Below, one piece after another: positions 1 to 10,435 of a stretch of DNA of 64,000 nt (positions are counted from its first letter, which is position 1; the number at the start of each line of letters is the position of its first letter). The notes under the pieces are model-generated. The model did not search any database, had not been told where the DNA came from, and saw nothing but the letters and a program-made list of their open reading frames with translations. The position numbers and the translations under genes are program-made. Source of the DNA: Ovis canadensis (Eukaryota > Chordata > Mammalia > Artiodactyla > Bovidae); the NCBI RefSeq assembly GCF_042477335.2, contig NC_091262.1:72836001-72900000 (forward strand), in the 5' to 3' direction.

Positions 1-689
1 TTATTTGTTTTGGCTGGAGTGGTTTTCCGTGGTAAATACAAATCAATAAAACTTTCAACTTCAATGCAGCACGAACAGAAAAGTTAACATGTACTCAACA
101 GAAAGCATGTTTGCAAAACTTTTGCAACTCAAAAGCCTGGTCCTTTCTGAGCTGACTTGATGGCAGGGATGGCACACATGTGGCTTCCAGACTGAGCACA
201 GAGTCAGGTTGAACATGGTTTAATGATATTGCACCAGACTTCATTTTCTCCCAACTTTATTCTGACTTCTCATCTACTGTCTGGACATAAACACCCACAG
301 TCTCACTTTTCCTTGACTTCTTAGGAATCTTCAAGTTTTTCTCTTGATGGGAGGGCACAGCAGGGGCTGTGATGAGATGTATGGTTTCATTCCTTCCCTC
401 TTTCATCTTTCATTTGTTCACTATTGTGCACCCACTTCATGCTGAGGATGCATTAAAGACTGAGAAACAAAGCACAATCTCTCCCGCAAAGATTTTTTTG
501 CTTCACATTTTTATTATGGAGAAATTAAGATATATATAAAAATAGAGAGGATGACATAATGAATCTCACATACTTATCAGCAGCTTCAGTCATTACCAAC
601 ATGGGCCGATAAAATTTTTCCTGCCTCCTAAACCTTTTCCTCTTTTGGGTTGTCTGAAGAAAATTTTACATACTTTGTCATTTTTTTGT
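1..689. repeat. Serpin-cluster flank duplicon, copy 0 (left part)
   Basis: Non-coding sequence that reappears at about 29,868-30,100 and, over a longer stretch, at 56,793-57,780. Shared landmarks are the block around 60-240 (GCAGCA..GAACAGAAAAGTTAA, then ACTCAA..GAAAG) and the block around 270-600 with CTGGACATAAACAC and AGAGGATGACATAA. In the rightmost copy this segment lies about 3 kb downstream of a serpin gene, so the left edge of the window is probably the 3' flank of another serpin gene lying outside it. No gene is visible here. Confidence 0.75.
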
Positions 690-2817
690 TGTTCAGTTGT
701 TCAGACATGTTTAATTCTTTGAGACCCCATGGACTGCAGCACACCAGACCTCCCCGTCCATCACCAACTACCTGAGTTTACTCAAACTCATGTCCCTCAA
801 GTCGGTGATGCCATCCAACCATCTCATCCTCTGTCATCCCCTTCTCCTCCTGCCTTCAATCTTTCCCAGCATCAGGGTCTTTTCCAATGAGTCAGTTATT
901 CGCATCAGGTGGCAGAAGTATTGGAGTTTCAGCTTCAGCATCAGTCCTTCCAATGAATATTCAGGACTGATTTTCTTTAGGATGGACTGGTTTGATTTCC
1001 TTGCAGTCCAAGGGGCTCTCAAGAGTCTTCTCCAACACCACAGTTTAAAAGCATCAATTCTTCGGTGCTCAGCTTTCTTTATTGTCCAACTATCACATCA
1101 ATACATGACTACTACTACTGGAAAAACCATAGCTTTGACTAGACAGGCCTTTGTTGCCAAGGTAATGTCTCTGCTTTTTAATATGCTATCTAGGTTGGTC
1201 ATAAATTTTCTTCCAAAGAGCAAGTGTCTTTTCATTTCACGGCTGCAGTTATGATCTGCAGTCATTCTGGAGCCCAATAAAATAAAGCCTGTCATGGTTT
1301 CCACTGTTTCCCCATCTATTTGCCATGAAGTGATGGGACCAGATGCCATGATCTTCGTTTTTTGAATGTTGAGTTTTAAGCCAACTTTTTGCTTCCCTGG
1401 TGGTTCAGAGGGTAAAGCGTCTGCCTGCAATGCAGGAGACCTGGGTTTGATTCCTGAGTCAGGAAGATCCCCTGGAGAAGGAAATGGCAACCTACTCCGT
1501 ACCCTTACCTGGAAAATCCCATGTATGGAGAAGCCTGGTAGGCTACAGTCCATGGGGTTGCAAAGAGTCAGACATGACTGAGTGACTTCACTCACTCACT
1601 CACTCATTTTGAGTCTCTTCTTTTACTTTAATCAAAGAGGGTCTTTAGTTCTTCTTCACTTTCTGCCATAAGGGTGGTATCATCTGCATATCTGAGGTTA
1701 TTGATATTTCTCCCAGCAATCTTGACTCCAGCTTGTGCTTCATCCAGCCTGGCATTTCTCATCATGTACTCTGCATATATTTAAATAAGCAGGGTGACAA
1801 TATACAGCCTTGACATACACCTTTCCTGATTTGGAACCAGTCTGTTGTTCCATGTCCAGTTCTAACTGTTGCTTCTTGACCTGCATACAGATTTCTCAGG
1901 ATGCAGGTAAGACGGTCTGGTATTCCCATCTATTGAAGAATTTTCCACAGTTTATTGTGATCCACACAAAGGCTTTGGCATAGTCAATAAAGCAGAAGGA
2001 GATGTTTTTCTGGAACTCCCTTGCTTTTTTGATGATCCAATTTGATCTCTGGTTCCTGTGCCTTTTCTAAATCCAGCTTGAACATCTGTAAGTTCACGGT
2101 TCACATACTGTTGAAGCCTGGCTTGGGGAATTTCGAGCATTACTTTACTAGCATGTGAGATGAGTGCAACTGTGCGGTAGTTTGAGCATTCTTTGGCATT
2201 GCCTTTCTTTGGGATTGGAATGAAAGCTGACCTTTTCCAGTCCTGTGGCCACTGCTGAGTTTTCCAAATTTCCTGGCATATTGAGTACAGCACTTTTATA
2301 GCATCATCTTTTAGAATTTGAAATAGTTCAACTGGAATTCCATCACCTCCACTAGCTTTGTTTGTAGTGATGCTTCCTAAGGCCCACTTGTCTTCACATT
2401 CCAGGATGTCTGGCTTTAGGTGAGTGATCACACCATTGTGATTATCTGGCTCATGAAGATCTCTTTTGTATAGGTGTATAGTTGCCACCTCTTCTTAATA
2501 TCATCTGCTTCTGTTAGGTCCATACCATTTCTGTCCTTTATCGAGCCCATCTTTGCATGAAATGTTCCCTTGTTATCTCTAATTTTCTTGAAGAGATCTC
2601 TAGTCTTTTCCATTCTGTTGTTTTCCTCTATTTCTTTGCACTGATCACTGAGGACGGCTTTCTTATCCTTGCCATTCTTTTAACTCTGCATTCAAATGGG
2701 TATATCTTTCCTTTTCTCCTTTGCCTTTCACGTTGTTTCTTTTCTCAGCTATTTGTAAGCCCTCCTTGGATAACCATTTTGCCTTTTTGCATTTCTTCTT
2801 CTTGGGGTTGGTCTTGT
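690..2817 (-). mobile_element. BovB LINE, minus strand, split by a SINE
   Basis: Long reverse-strand BovB (RTE-clade) retrotransposon. Its 3' end lies at the left (near 690) and the copy reads back into the reverse transcriptase domain. Minus-strand translation between about 1,952 and 2,488 shows typical RT pieces such as FIPIPKKGNAKECSNYRT and a GFRKG..TRDQI block, broken by stops and frameshifts. A Bov-tA SINE (1,391-1,608) interrupts it, and BovB resumes at about 1,609 in the expected register. It ends at about 2,817, where a second BovB 3' end begins. It is not coding-competent. Confidence 0.88.
1391..1608 (+). mobile_element. Bov-tA SINE inserted in BovB
   Basis: Plus-strand tRNA-derived ruminant SINE. 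It starts with GCTTCCCTGGTGGTTCAG (box-A-like), has a box-B-like GGGTTTGATTCCTGAGTC, then the BovA-type body and the tail GAGTCAGACATGACTGAGTGAC, ending in a (CACT)n run. It splits the surrounding BovB, so it is younger than that insertion. Confidence 0.9.
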
Positions 2818-3305
2818 CCTTCACTATCTCCCAGAGTTTGCTCAAATTCATGTCCATTGAGTCAGTAGTGCCATCCAACCATCTCATCCTCTGTAGCCCC
2901 CTTATCCTCCGACTCTCAATCTTTCCCAGCATCAGAGACTTTTCCAAAGAATTGACTCTTTGCATCAGGTGGCCAAAGTATTAGAGCTTCAGCATCAGTC
3001 CTTCCAATGAATATTCAATGTTGATTTCCTTTAGGATCAACTGCTTTGACCTCCTTGCAGTCCAAGGGACTCTGAAGAGTCTTCTCTAGCACCATAGTTC
3101 AAAAGCATCAGTTTTTCAGCCCTCAGCCTTCTTTATGGTCCAACTCACATCCACACATGACTATTGGAAAAAGACATAGTTTTGTCTATATTGACCTTTG
3201 TCAGCAAAGAGATGGTTCTGCTTTTTAATACACTGTCTAGGTTTGTCATAGCTTTCCTTCCAAGAAACAAGCGTCTCTTAATTTCATGGCTGCAATCACC
3301 ATGTG
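2818..3305 (-). mobile_element. BovB LINE 3' fragment, minus strand
   Basis: A second reverse-strand BovB 3' region abuts the first: the CTCCCAGAGTTTGCTCAAATT motif restarts at about 2,830 and the copy runs to the AATTTCATGGCTGCAATCACC block near 3,300. It is a fragment with no intact reading frame. Confidence 0.85.
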
Positions 3306-4407
3306 TTAGGCCAGAAATCACAAGAGGCCACTTTTCCTCCCCTAACCCTAACCCTAACCCTAACCCACTACAGCAGTTGAGATGGTCATAAAGGCACAGC
3401 CAGGAATTGCCAAGGTCACATCATGAGATGAAACATGTTTTAGCTCTCTTTGCAAAATATATTCTACCAAGTATTTCTGATGCTATAATTTAGATTTTCG
3501 ATGAACTGCCTTTTTGTTTACTCTTTTTTCTTCTCCTTATATCTCCTACTGTGACTACTGTATTAATTTCTTTTGTGCCATTTCTTTCAAATTTGTTTCC
3601 CTTAATATTTATCTTCCTTTTTCCACAGGTCTAAATGATGTGTAGGTTTCAAATGTCCTTGGAAATTAGATACCAACTCTTTTTTTCCAATCAAAATGTA
3701 CTTATTTTTTTCCTACCAGGATGGGATATTATTCTCCCTGCTGCCTTATATCGAGTGTTTATTTCCCAGCCTAACAAGATGAGGCCATTAAAAATACTTT
3801 CGTTTTTCCACACACACTTTGTCTCTTCCTCTCTTTATGAAACATTTGAGAGTTCTTTATCCTCCCCCCACCTGCCTTTTTTTTTTTTTTTTCATGATAA
3901 GGTGAAAAATACATCATTAAAATATATCCATGTTCAAATTCCTTAAAACTTATGAATGTCACCTTTATGCTGAAGAAGAGGTCAGAGGATGGTAGGATTA
4001 TTAACACTTTTGATTAACTGAAGGATATTGAAATGGAAGTTGGGGAGTTAATTCTGGATTATTCATGTGAACTCTAAGTGCTAAGAGTCCTGATAAGAGA
4101 TTGTTAGAGAGATTTAACACCAGAAAAAAAGGAAAATTGATATGATGGAAGGAAAGATTGGAGTGGTATACCACAAGAGAGCAAGATTATCTTTTAACAC
4201 AACAGTAGGTCCCTACTTTCCTTTTTAACTCCTTTTGTGGGGCTCAGAAATATGCTTGGGGTCCCTTGGACTGAGAGGATGGAATATTGAAAAAGGTAAA
4301 GAGGCTCCAGTGGTCCTGCCGTCTTAGTGGCTATTGAGAGATTGTCTGGAGGGGTTCACTTCAAAGACGAGGAGCCAATGGATTCTGGATCATTACAAAT
4401 TATCCTC
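3306..4407. repeat. Flank duplicon copy 0, right part, and adjoining unique sequence
   Basis: About 3,310-3,705 aligns with 60,350-60,735: CAGAAATCACA, the AGCCAGGAA..TGCCAAG block, TTCTTCTCCTTAT, and TCTAAAT..GATGT..GTTTCAAATG against the equivalent distal copy. Relative to copy 2, about 2.5 kb is missing here and the two BovB elements occupy that position. From 3,706 to 4,407 I see only AT-rich non-coding sequence with T-runs near 3,879-3,892, and no gene. Confidence 0.6.
3340..3366 (+). repeat. Interstitial telomere-type repeat (CCCTAA)4CCC
   Basis: Four perfect CCCTAA units plus CCC. The paralogous sequence near 60,385-60,400 reads TCCTCCACCATATCGG without any telomeric units, so the repeat behaves like a short insertion at a TCCTCC/CAC junction. 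Confidence 0.92.
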
Positions 4408-4589
4408 TCATCAGGCTACAGACAAGATCACGACATGAACATCTTACATGAACGTGATTGTTGAACTGTAAAAATATCCTGTACCAATATTTGGGACCAG
4501 CAGACCAATTGGTACAGGACATTTTTGGAATCCAACAACCACCATTCATGTAGGATTGTCAAGTCAGAGTCTTCTCTACAGCCTAATGA
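4408..4589. repeat. Long imperfect inverted repeat of unknown origin
   Basis: The left arm (about 4,408-4,488) and right arm (about 4,508-4,589) are reverse complements over roughly 80 bp at an estimated 75-80% identity. The innermost 19 bp match at 18 of 19 positions (AAAAATATCCTGTACCAAT, 4,470-4,488, against 4,508-4,526) around a 19-nt loop. I do not recognise the family. Possibilities are a foldback DNA element or an inverted duplication of an old repeat. Sequence from 4,590 to 4,892 shows nothing further. Confidence 0.7.
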
Positions 4590-4892
4590 CAGCATTAAGA
4601 AAAATGATGGCTCCCCTGGGGCCAGAGGACTAGGGAACACTCAGGAAGAATGTGGTGGCAAGATTAGAAGTCATGATGCATGTCCATTCTCATTTTCTCT
4701 TATGAAATAAACCTCCCATTTTCAGCTGTGACATGGGTTATCCAATGAAGAATACTGACCTCATAGCACAGCCTCCTTGCAGCAAGATATAGCCCTAGGA
4801 TCAAGCTCTAGGCAGTGGAGCAGAAGTGGAAATGAGGCAGGTGATATTTAGATAATTTCTCTCAAAGAGTAGGGTGCCTTTCCTTTTATCCC

Positions 4893-5413
4893 TTGGTTTA
4901 GTCACTAAGCCGTGTCCAACTCTTGTGACCCCATGGACTATAGTCTGCCAGGCTCCTCTGTCCATGGAATCCTCCAGGCAAGAATACTGGAATGGGTTGC
5001 CGTTTCCTTCTCCAGGGATCATCCTGACCTAGAAATCAAACCCAGGTCTCCTGCATAGCAGGCAGATTCTTAACCAACTGAGCTATAACAGAAGCCCTAA
5101 AGTGATAGTGAAAGTCGCTCAGTCATGTCTGACTTTTTGCAACCCCATGGGGTATTCAGTCCATGGAATTCTCCAGGCCAGAATACTGAGTGGATAGCCT
5201 TTCCCTTCTTCAGATTTTCCTAAGCCAGGGATTGAACCCAGGTCTCCCACAATGCAGGAGGATTCTTTACCAGCTGAACCGTAAGGGAAGCCCAAGAACA
5301 CTGGAATGGGTGACCTCTCCTTTCTCCAGAGGATCTTTCCAACCCAGGAATCAAACTGGGGTCTTCTGCATTGCAAGTGGATTCTTTATGAACTGAGCTA
5401 TGAGGGAAGCCCT
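4893..5413 (-). mobile_element. Stack of three Bov-tA SINE modules, minus strand
   Basis: Two nearly complete reverse-strand Bov-tA units (about 4,893-5,098 and 5,101-5,293) and a third partial unit (5,294-5,413). Each has the tail GTCACTAAGCCGTGTCCAACTC or AAGTCGCTCAGTCATGTCTG, a GAATACTGG core, and ends at the reversed tRNA head GAACTGAGCTA..GGGAAGCC. Confidence 0.88.
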
Positions 5414-5764
5414 ATCCCTTGCTCTCCCGTTAAACAGAAGGTGGATGTGGCAATGAGCCATCTGGGATCTGGCAAAGATCATGGGGAATAAAAGCGCCCT
5501 GAATCCCTTACAACATGGAGTTACCTTGTCAACCCTCTATTTACATCTGGACTTACAAGAGAGAAATAGACTGCAGCTTTGTTTTCATGTCTATTTTCCT
5601 GGTGATTTTCTGTAACTTAAAAATATACAGTCAATTCTGGAAATATTTGGGGACTGAAAGCACGTAGATCATGATCTCAGGAAGGATGAGACCAAACTCT
5701 TCTTGATTATCTCAGTGCCTTTCTGTCACTGAATATTTTTTTAAGTTCTGTAAGGATGCAGATG
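5414..5764. other. Intergenic sequence, nothing recognised
   Basis: No coding pattern and no repeat I can name. The stretch carries a poly(A)-signal-like AATAAA near 5,487, but there is no supporting transcript structure. Confidence 0.5.
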
Positions 5765-6650
5765 CCGCTTGGACATCACGGAGATCAAACCTTCAATCCT
5801 AAAGGAAATTAACCCTGAGTATTCACTGGAGGGACTGATGTTGAAGCTCAGTCCCTCCAGTCCCTCTCACCTGATGAGAAGAGCAGATTCATTGGAAAAG
5901 ACCCTGATGCTTGGAAAGACTGAGGGCAGGAGGAGAAGGGGATGACAGAGAATGAGATGGTTGGATGGCATCACCAATTTGATGGACATGAATTTGATCA
6001 AACTCAAATACCAGACCACCTGAAAGGTCAGGAAGCAACAGTTAGAACTGGACATGGAACAACAGACTGGTTCCAAATAGGAAAAGGAGTACATCAAGGC
6101 TGTATATTGTCACCCTGCTTATTTAACTTCTATGCAGAGTACATCATGAGAAATGCTGGACTGGAAGAAACACAAGCTGGAATCAAGATTGCCAGGAGAA
6201 ATATCAGTAACCTCAGATATGCAGATGATACCACCCTTATGGCAGAAAGTGAAGAGGAACTCAAAAGCCTCTTGATGAAAGTGAAAGAGGAGAGTGAAAA
6301 AGTTGGCTTAAAGCTCAACATTCAGAAAACAAAGATCATGGCATCCAGACCCATCACTTCATGGGAAATAGATGGGGAAAGAGTGGAAACAGTGTCAGAC
6401 TTTATTTTTTTGGGCTCCAAAATCACTGCAGATGGTGACTGCAGCCATGAAATTAAAAGACTGGGAGAAAAGTTATGACCAACCTACATAGCATATTCAA
6501 AAGCAGAGATATTACTTTGCCGACTAAGGTCTGTCTAGTCAAGGCTATGGTTTTTCTAGTAGCCATGTATGGATGTGAGAGTTGGACTGTGAAGAAGGCT
6601 GAGCGCCAAAAAATTGATGCTTTTGAACTGTGGTATTGGAGAAGACACAG
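5765..6650 (+). mobile_element. Rearranged BovB LINE, plus strand, RT domain visible
   Basis: Two plus-strand BovB pieces in non-colinear order. 5,765-6,006 matches the 3' end (CCTGAGTATTCACTGGAGGG, then GAGGAGAAGGGGATGACAG). 6,007-6,650 matches the upstream reverse transcriptase region: its translation includes GVHQGCILSPCLFNFYAEYI and the catalytic box RYADDTTLMAESEEE (about 6,214-6,258), then IQKTKIMAS. The second piece stops abruptly at TTGGAGAAGACA (6,650), short of the normal BovB 3' tail, at the point where the gene 1 5' flank begins. Confidence 0.85.
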
Positions 6651-7559
6651 CTGGTGAGTAGACTTTCAGGGTTCAGGTTTATCTTCTGCCAAAGCCACAT
6701 TCTCATCACTAACACAGTGATCCCCAAACGGAGTTCAGAGGAGTCCCTAGGCGTAACAGAGGTTTGTTGTGGTCTATCATGGATGGATGGTTCTGGGTGT
6801 AAGAGATGAAGGGGCAGGTGTTCCCCCGTGAGCATAAGAAAGGTCTGAGATTAGTTCAGAGAGTGTCCTAGGAGACCCCAAGGGCAAGGATAAAGGACAG
6901 CCAGCTCTTAAAGTGAACCAATAGTGAAGGGCAACTGGACAAACCAAAGCATGGCAGGCCCCCAAAGACAGATGGTACCAGATATCAGAGGTCCCAGACA
7001 CTTGTGCTTTTGACACTCTAAGGGGACCCTCCGGCGGAACAGCCCTGTCTGGGAATGGGAGCGTGTCTCAACGTGCAAATCGAGCTATATTCCCATAAAG
7101 GGTCCTGCATTTCAATTTTGTCTGAGTATGTGTTTGGGGATCCCGATCACACACCCACACTTGCACACACCCATCAAGACAAGTGATTCGTAGAAGAAAC
7201 GCAGTGTTAGCCAGAGGTGTCCCGGAGTGACACAGCTCTGGGGAATATTTTCAATATTCTTTCCATTTTCTGGGTTTTTACATGGTCTTTAATGAGGATA
7301 TGACAAACGGGGGGTGGGGGAACTAAGAAGAGTCAATACATATATTTTTTAAAAAGAACAAGAGTCAGAGATATTTTTCAAGGTCCCTTTTTATATATTC
7401 TCAGCTTTAACAGACCCCTTAATGAATTTTCTTAAATGGGAGAAATCACTCTCAAGGGAAATTTCTGTTTATTTTTAGTTTAGGTTTTCTGGTGGGGAGG
7501 GACAAAAAGTGAGTGGTTTCTATAACTAGGTTGTTCAAATAGATCTGATAAACCCTGTT
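6651..7559 (+). other. 5' flank of serpin gene 1, shared with gene 2
   Basis: Starts at CAGCTGGTGAGTAG, matching CAGCTGGTGAATAG at about 44,262 upstream of gene 2, and stays alignable up to the promoters (for example CAATAGTGAAGGGCA at about 6,920 and 44,549). It therefore belongs to the duplicated serpin unit. It lacks the CHR SINE present in gene 2's flank. No coding sequence was seen. Confidence 0.7.
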
Positions 7560-7652
7560 ACTGGAAAGGGTGGGCTGTGAATTTCCAGTCAGAGGACAGA
7601 ACACTGTGCTGTCCCCACCTACATTTCACAAGCCTGGGAGGAGGCTTTGCAG

Positions 7653-7683
7653 GATAAATAGGCAGAAGCACCCGGGAAACTCC
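7653..7683 (+). promoter_or_regulatory. Core promoter of serpin gene 1: TATA box and kappaB-like decamer
   Basis: GATAAATA (7,653-7,660) is a TATA-like box about 31 bp upstream of the expected start site. GGGAAACTCC (7,674-7,683) fits the NF-kappaB consensus GGGRNWYYCC and is conserved at 45,454-45,463 in gene 2. The surrounding block (ATTTCCAGTCAGAGGACAG at about 7,580) is also conserved. SERPINA3 genes are acute-phase and cytokine responsive in other mammals. Functional use of these sites here is inferred. Confidence 0.65.
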
Positions 7684-7741
7684 CGCATCCGGGCAGGCAG
7701 CGGCTCTGGATCCACTGCCCACATCCCGCTCTCGCAGACAG
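7684..7741 (+). other. SERPINA3-like: Serpin gene 1 exon 1 (5' UTR, non-coding)
   Basis: The predicted first exon begins about 30 bp after the TATA box and ends at GACAG|GTAATCC (donor GT at 7,742-7,743). The segment is nearly identical to 45,464-45,521 in gene 2. A non-coding first exon followed by a start codon at the top of exon 2 is the known SERPINA3 layout. The exact start site is an estimate. Intron 1 is 2,058 nt (7,742-9,799). Confidence 0.7.
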
Positions 7742-8283
7742 GTAATCCGTGATGCTCCCACACTGGGTGCCAAGGGACCCCTTTCCCAGGGTGGTTCTGG
7801 CCTCGATCAGGGGTCGGTAGGGCCTGACACAGGAGGGAGGCGAGAGGACATGTGTCTGATGTTGGGAGGGTTCTGAGCCCTCTGAAGACCAGTCCTCTCT
7901 CTGGGTCTCAGTGTTCATCCCACAAAGGGAGGGATGTGCCACCAGGGCTTCTGGGGGCATTTCTGCTTTTGAGTCTTTGGGGTTGTGATTCAACCCAGCT
8001 GTGTCCCATCCAGCTGTGCATCCAGCGTCAGGTCAGAGCTCCCCCAAGGGCCCTGAGGTGCATCTCCTTGCCTGGCACAGGGCGCTGCCCTCAGAGGGCC
8101 CTGGGGATGGAATTAGTAGAGTGGGTCCGTCTGGGCAAAGGCTGTGGGGTCTCCAGGGGGGTTTTCTGGGCTCCACTGTCTCTCCAGGGACCCCGGCAAG
8201 CAGACAGGAGCTGAATCTGCCCAGCACTGAAAAGACAGACGGCTCAGAAACAGAGCCAGCCCTCCAACCTGGCCAAATGCTGC

Positions 8284-8508
8284 TTTGGTTGCTTAGTTGC
8301 TAAGTCATGACCAACCCTTTTGCAACCCCATGACTCTAGCATGCCAGGCTCCTCTCTCCATGGGGTTCTCCAGGCAAGAATACTGGAATGGCTTGCCATT
8401 TCTTCCTCCAGGGGATCTTCTTGACCCAGGGATCAAACCCGCGTTCCCCATGTCTCCTGCATCGGCAGGCGGGCTCTTTACCATCCAACCCACCAGGGGA
8501 GCATCTGG
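8284..8508 (-). mobile_element. Bov-tA SINE in intron 1 of gene 1
   Basis: Reverse-strand Bov-tA: GTTGCTAAGTCATGACCAAC, GCAAGAATACTGGAATGGC, then the reversed tRNA head CTTTACCATCCAACCCACCAGGGG. The matching point in gene 2 intron 1 (about 46,015-46,030) has no SINE, so it inserted after the two genes separated, or was lost from gene 2. Confidence 0.88.
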
Positions 8509-9801
8509 CTAGCTATTTTTCCAGGAAGAATTTTGGGGGAAAACATTTAATTATTTGTGAAAGAAACCATTGCATCAGCTCTGCATCAACAAAGTTTTGG
8601 GATAGCCCCTGTCCTCAGGCTTGCCCCAAGGCCTTTCCCCTGGGCTTCGAACAAGACTCAGCTCAGGCTCCTCCCTTCCACCTCCTCCTCTCCTTCCCTC
8701 CCCCCTCACCACCCCAGCAGTCCTCTCTCCTCTGAACCCTGAGATGAGGGGCAGAGGCTGCAGGGAAACAGTCCTGTTTGCTGAGGTCACAGCTTTGACC
8801 TCAGTCTCTCCTGAGGCTTCTGGGCAGTAGCTCTGTCCTCTGTCCCCAGGGATCACAGTCTGGCTTGTAGAGTCCTAGAGAGGGTGGCCAGTGGAGGGGG
8901 TGACATGTCTGGAACTCCCCTTAGAGCCCAACACCTGCTTCCGGTATGTCACATGAGCCGGTTCACGTGTTGGACGGAGGTGGGAACTGAGGATCAGAGA
9001 GGTGCAGTCACTGCTCGTCACCACACAGCACTCACAAGTGGTCCAAATAAAATCTTCTACCAGGTCTCTGAGAATTGGCTCACCCTGCTTCTCCCCACCA
9101 GGAGGCCTTTGCAGGTTATTGATGGAAACCCCCTCCAAGTGTCCACGTGGCAGGGGCTGAGCAGAACGCTCTGCCCTCCTTCTTCTTTACACCAGCCCTC
9201 CTCAGGGCAGCCAGGCTACAGCACAGCTCCTGCTGACTGTGGTGGCCTCTCTCCTGAACCCTCACTGTGACCAGGCACCTCGATAGGAGAGCCTCCCTGA
9301 GGTCACACCCTTGTCCTCAGAGGTGGTGAGAGGTGCTGTGTCCTCTGTCCTCTGTGTCCTCCTTCCTGGGGGGACAGAGAGGGGGCACGGTGGGAAAGGA
9401 GCCCTGCTTCCTAGGCCCTCTGATGGTATCAGCTCCAGGGAAGAGGGAGATGGGTTCTCACTGGACAGCACCTCACACCCATCACCAGCTTCCCCGCCCT
9501 GGAGCCAGGCACCCCAGGCTCCTCACCCCCACTCCTCCACTGCCTGCTGTGTGGCCTTGGAAAAGCCCCTTCCCTTCTCTGTGCCCAGTCTCTCCACTGG
9601 GGAAATTGCTAATGATCACAGCACTTGATCAAAGGGTGAGATGGAGCACAGAGCCTCCTCCTGTGTGTTGGGAGCCCAGGAGAGTGCCTACCCCTGGGAG
9701 GTCCCAGAGCAGCAGGGCTGAGAGAACAAAGACCACGGGGGACAGGGGTGTTGGGATGTCATCTGACATGCGGAGACTGAAAGGAGCTTTGCTTTTCAGA
9801 C

Positions 9802-10435
9802 ATGAGGGCAGAGAAAGTGTCCCCCCTCCTGGCTCTGGGGCTCCTGGTGGCTGGGCTCTGCTCCAGTGTCCACTGCCTCCAGGAGAATGTGACCCCAGAA
9901 GGACAGCACAAAGGGACGTCTGTGGATGACCATGCATTAGCCTCAAGCAATACCGACTTCGCCTTCAGCCTCTACAAGCAGTTGGCTTTGAAGAACCCCA
10001 ATAAGAACGTCATCTTCTCCCCTCTGAGTGTCTCCATAGCCTTGGGCTTCCTGTCCCTGGGGGCCTGTGGCTCCACCCTGACAGAGATCCTGGAAGGTCT
10101 CAAGTTCAACCTCACGGAGATCCAGGAGACAGAGATCCACCAGGGCTTCCAGCACCTCCTGCAGACACTCAATCGACCCAGCAACCAGCTGCAGCTGAGC
10201 GTGGGCAACGCCATGTTTGTGCAGGAGGAGCTTAAGCTGCTGGACAAGTTCAGGGAAGATGCTCGTGTGCTGTACTCCTCCGAGGCCTTCTCAACCAACT
10301 TCGGGGATCATAAAGCTGCCAAGAGTCTAATAAATGACTATGTGAAGAATAAAACCCAGGGGAAAATTGAGGAGCTGTTCAAGGTCCTTTCCCCAGAAAC
10401 GATGTTGGTCCTGGTGAACTACATCTACTTTAAAG
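9802..10435 (+). CDS. SERPINA3-like: Gene 1 exon 2 coding part (residues 1-212)
   Basis: Acceptor CTTTTCAG at 9,792-9,799; exon starts at 9,800 with ATG at 9,802. It encodes the signal peptide, then the N-terminal helices with [31 protein letters not shown] and the sequon FNLTE, ending in NYIYFK before donor AAAG|GTGAG. The first 150 codons are nearly identical to gene 2. From DKFREDA (about residue 148) to the exon end the two diverge sharply. Confidence 0.93.

Noticed and set aside
1391-1608. tRNA-like box A/box B at SINE heads across the window
   Set aside because: They belong to Bov-tA and CHR SINEs, with no cloverleaf complete enough for a tRNA gene.
4470-4526. microRNA hairpin candidate in the inverted repeat
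   Set aside because: Stem length fits loosely, but pairing extends unevenly to 80 bp and nothing supports processing. Kept only as an inverted repeat.
5942-6478. Open frame with a YADD reverse transcriptase box
   Set aside because: It lies in a rearranged BovB fragment and lacks the rest of the protein, so it is not a host gene or retron.
9333-9929. 198-codon open frame overlapping the start of gene 1 exon 2
   Set aside because: It runs from intron 1 into exon 2 in a different frame from the serpin, has no family match, and crosses the real acceptor site.
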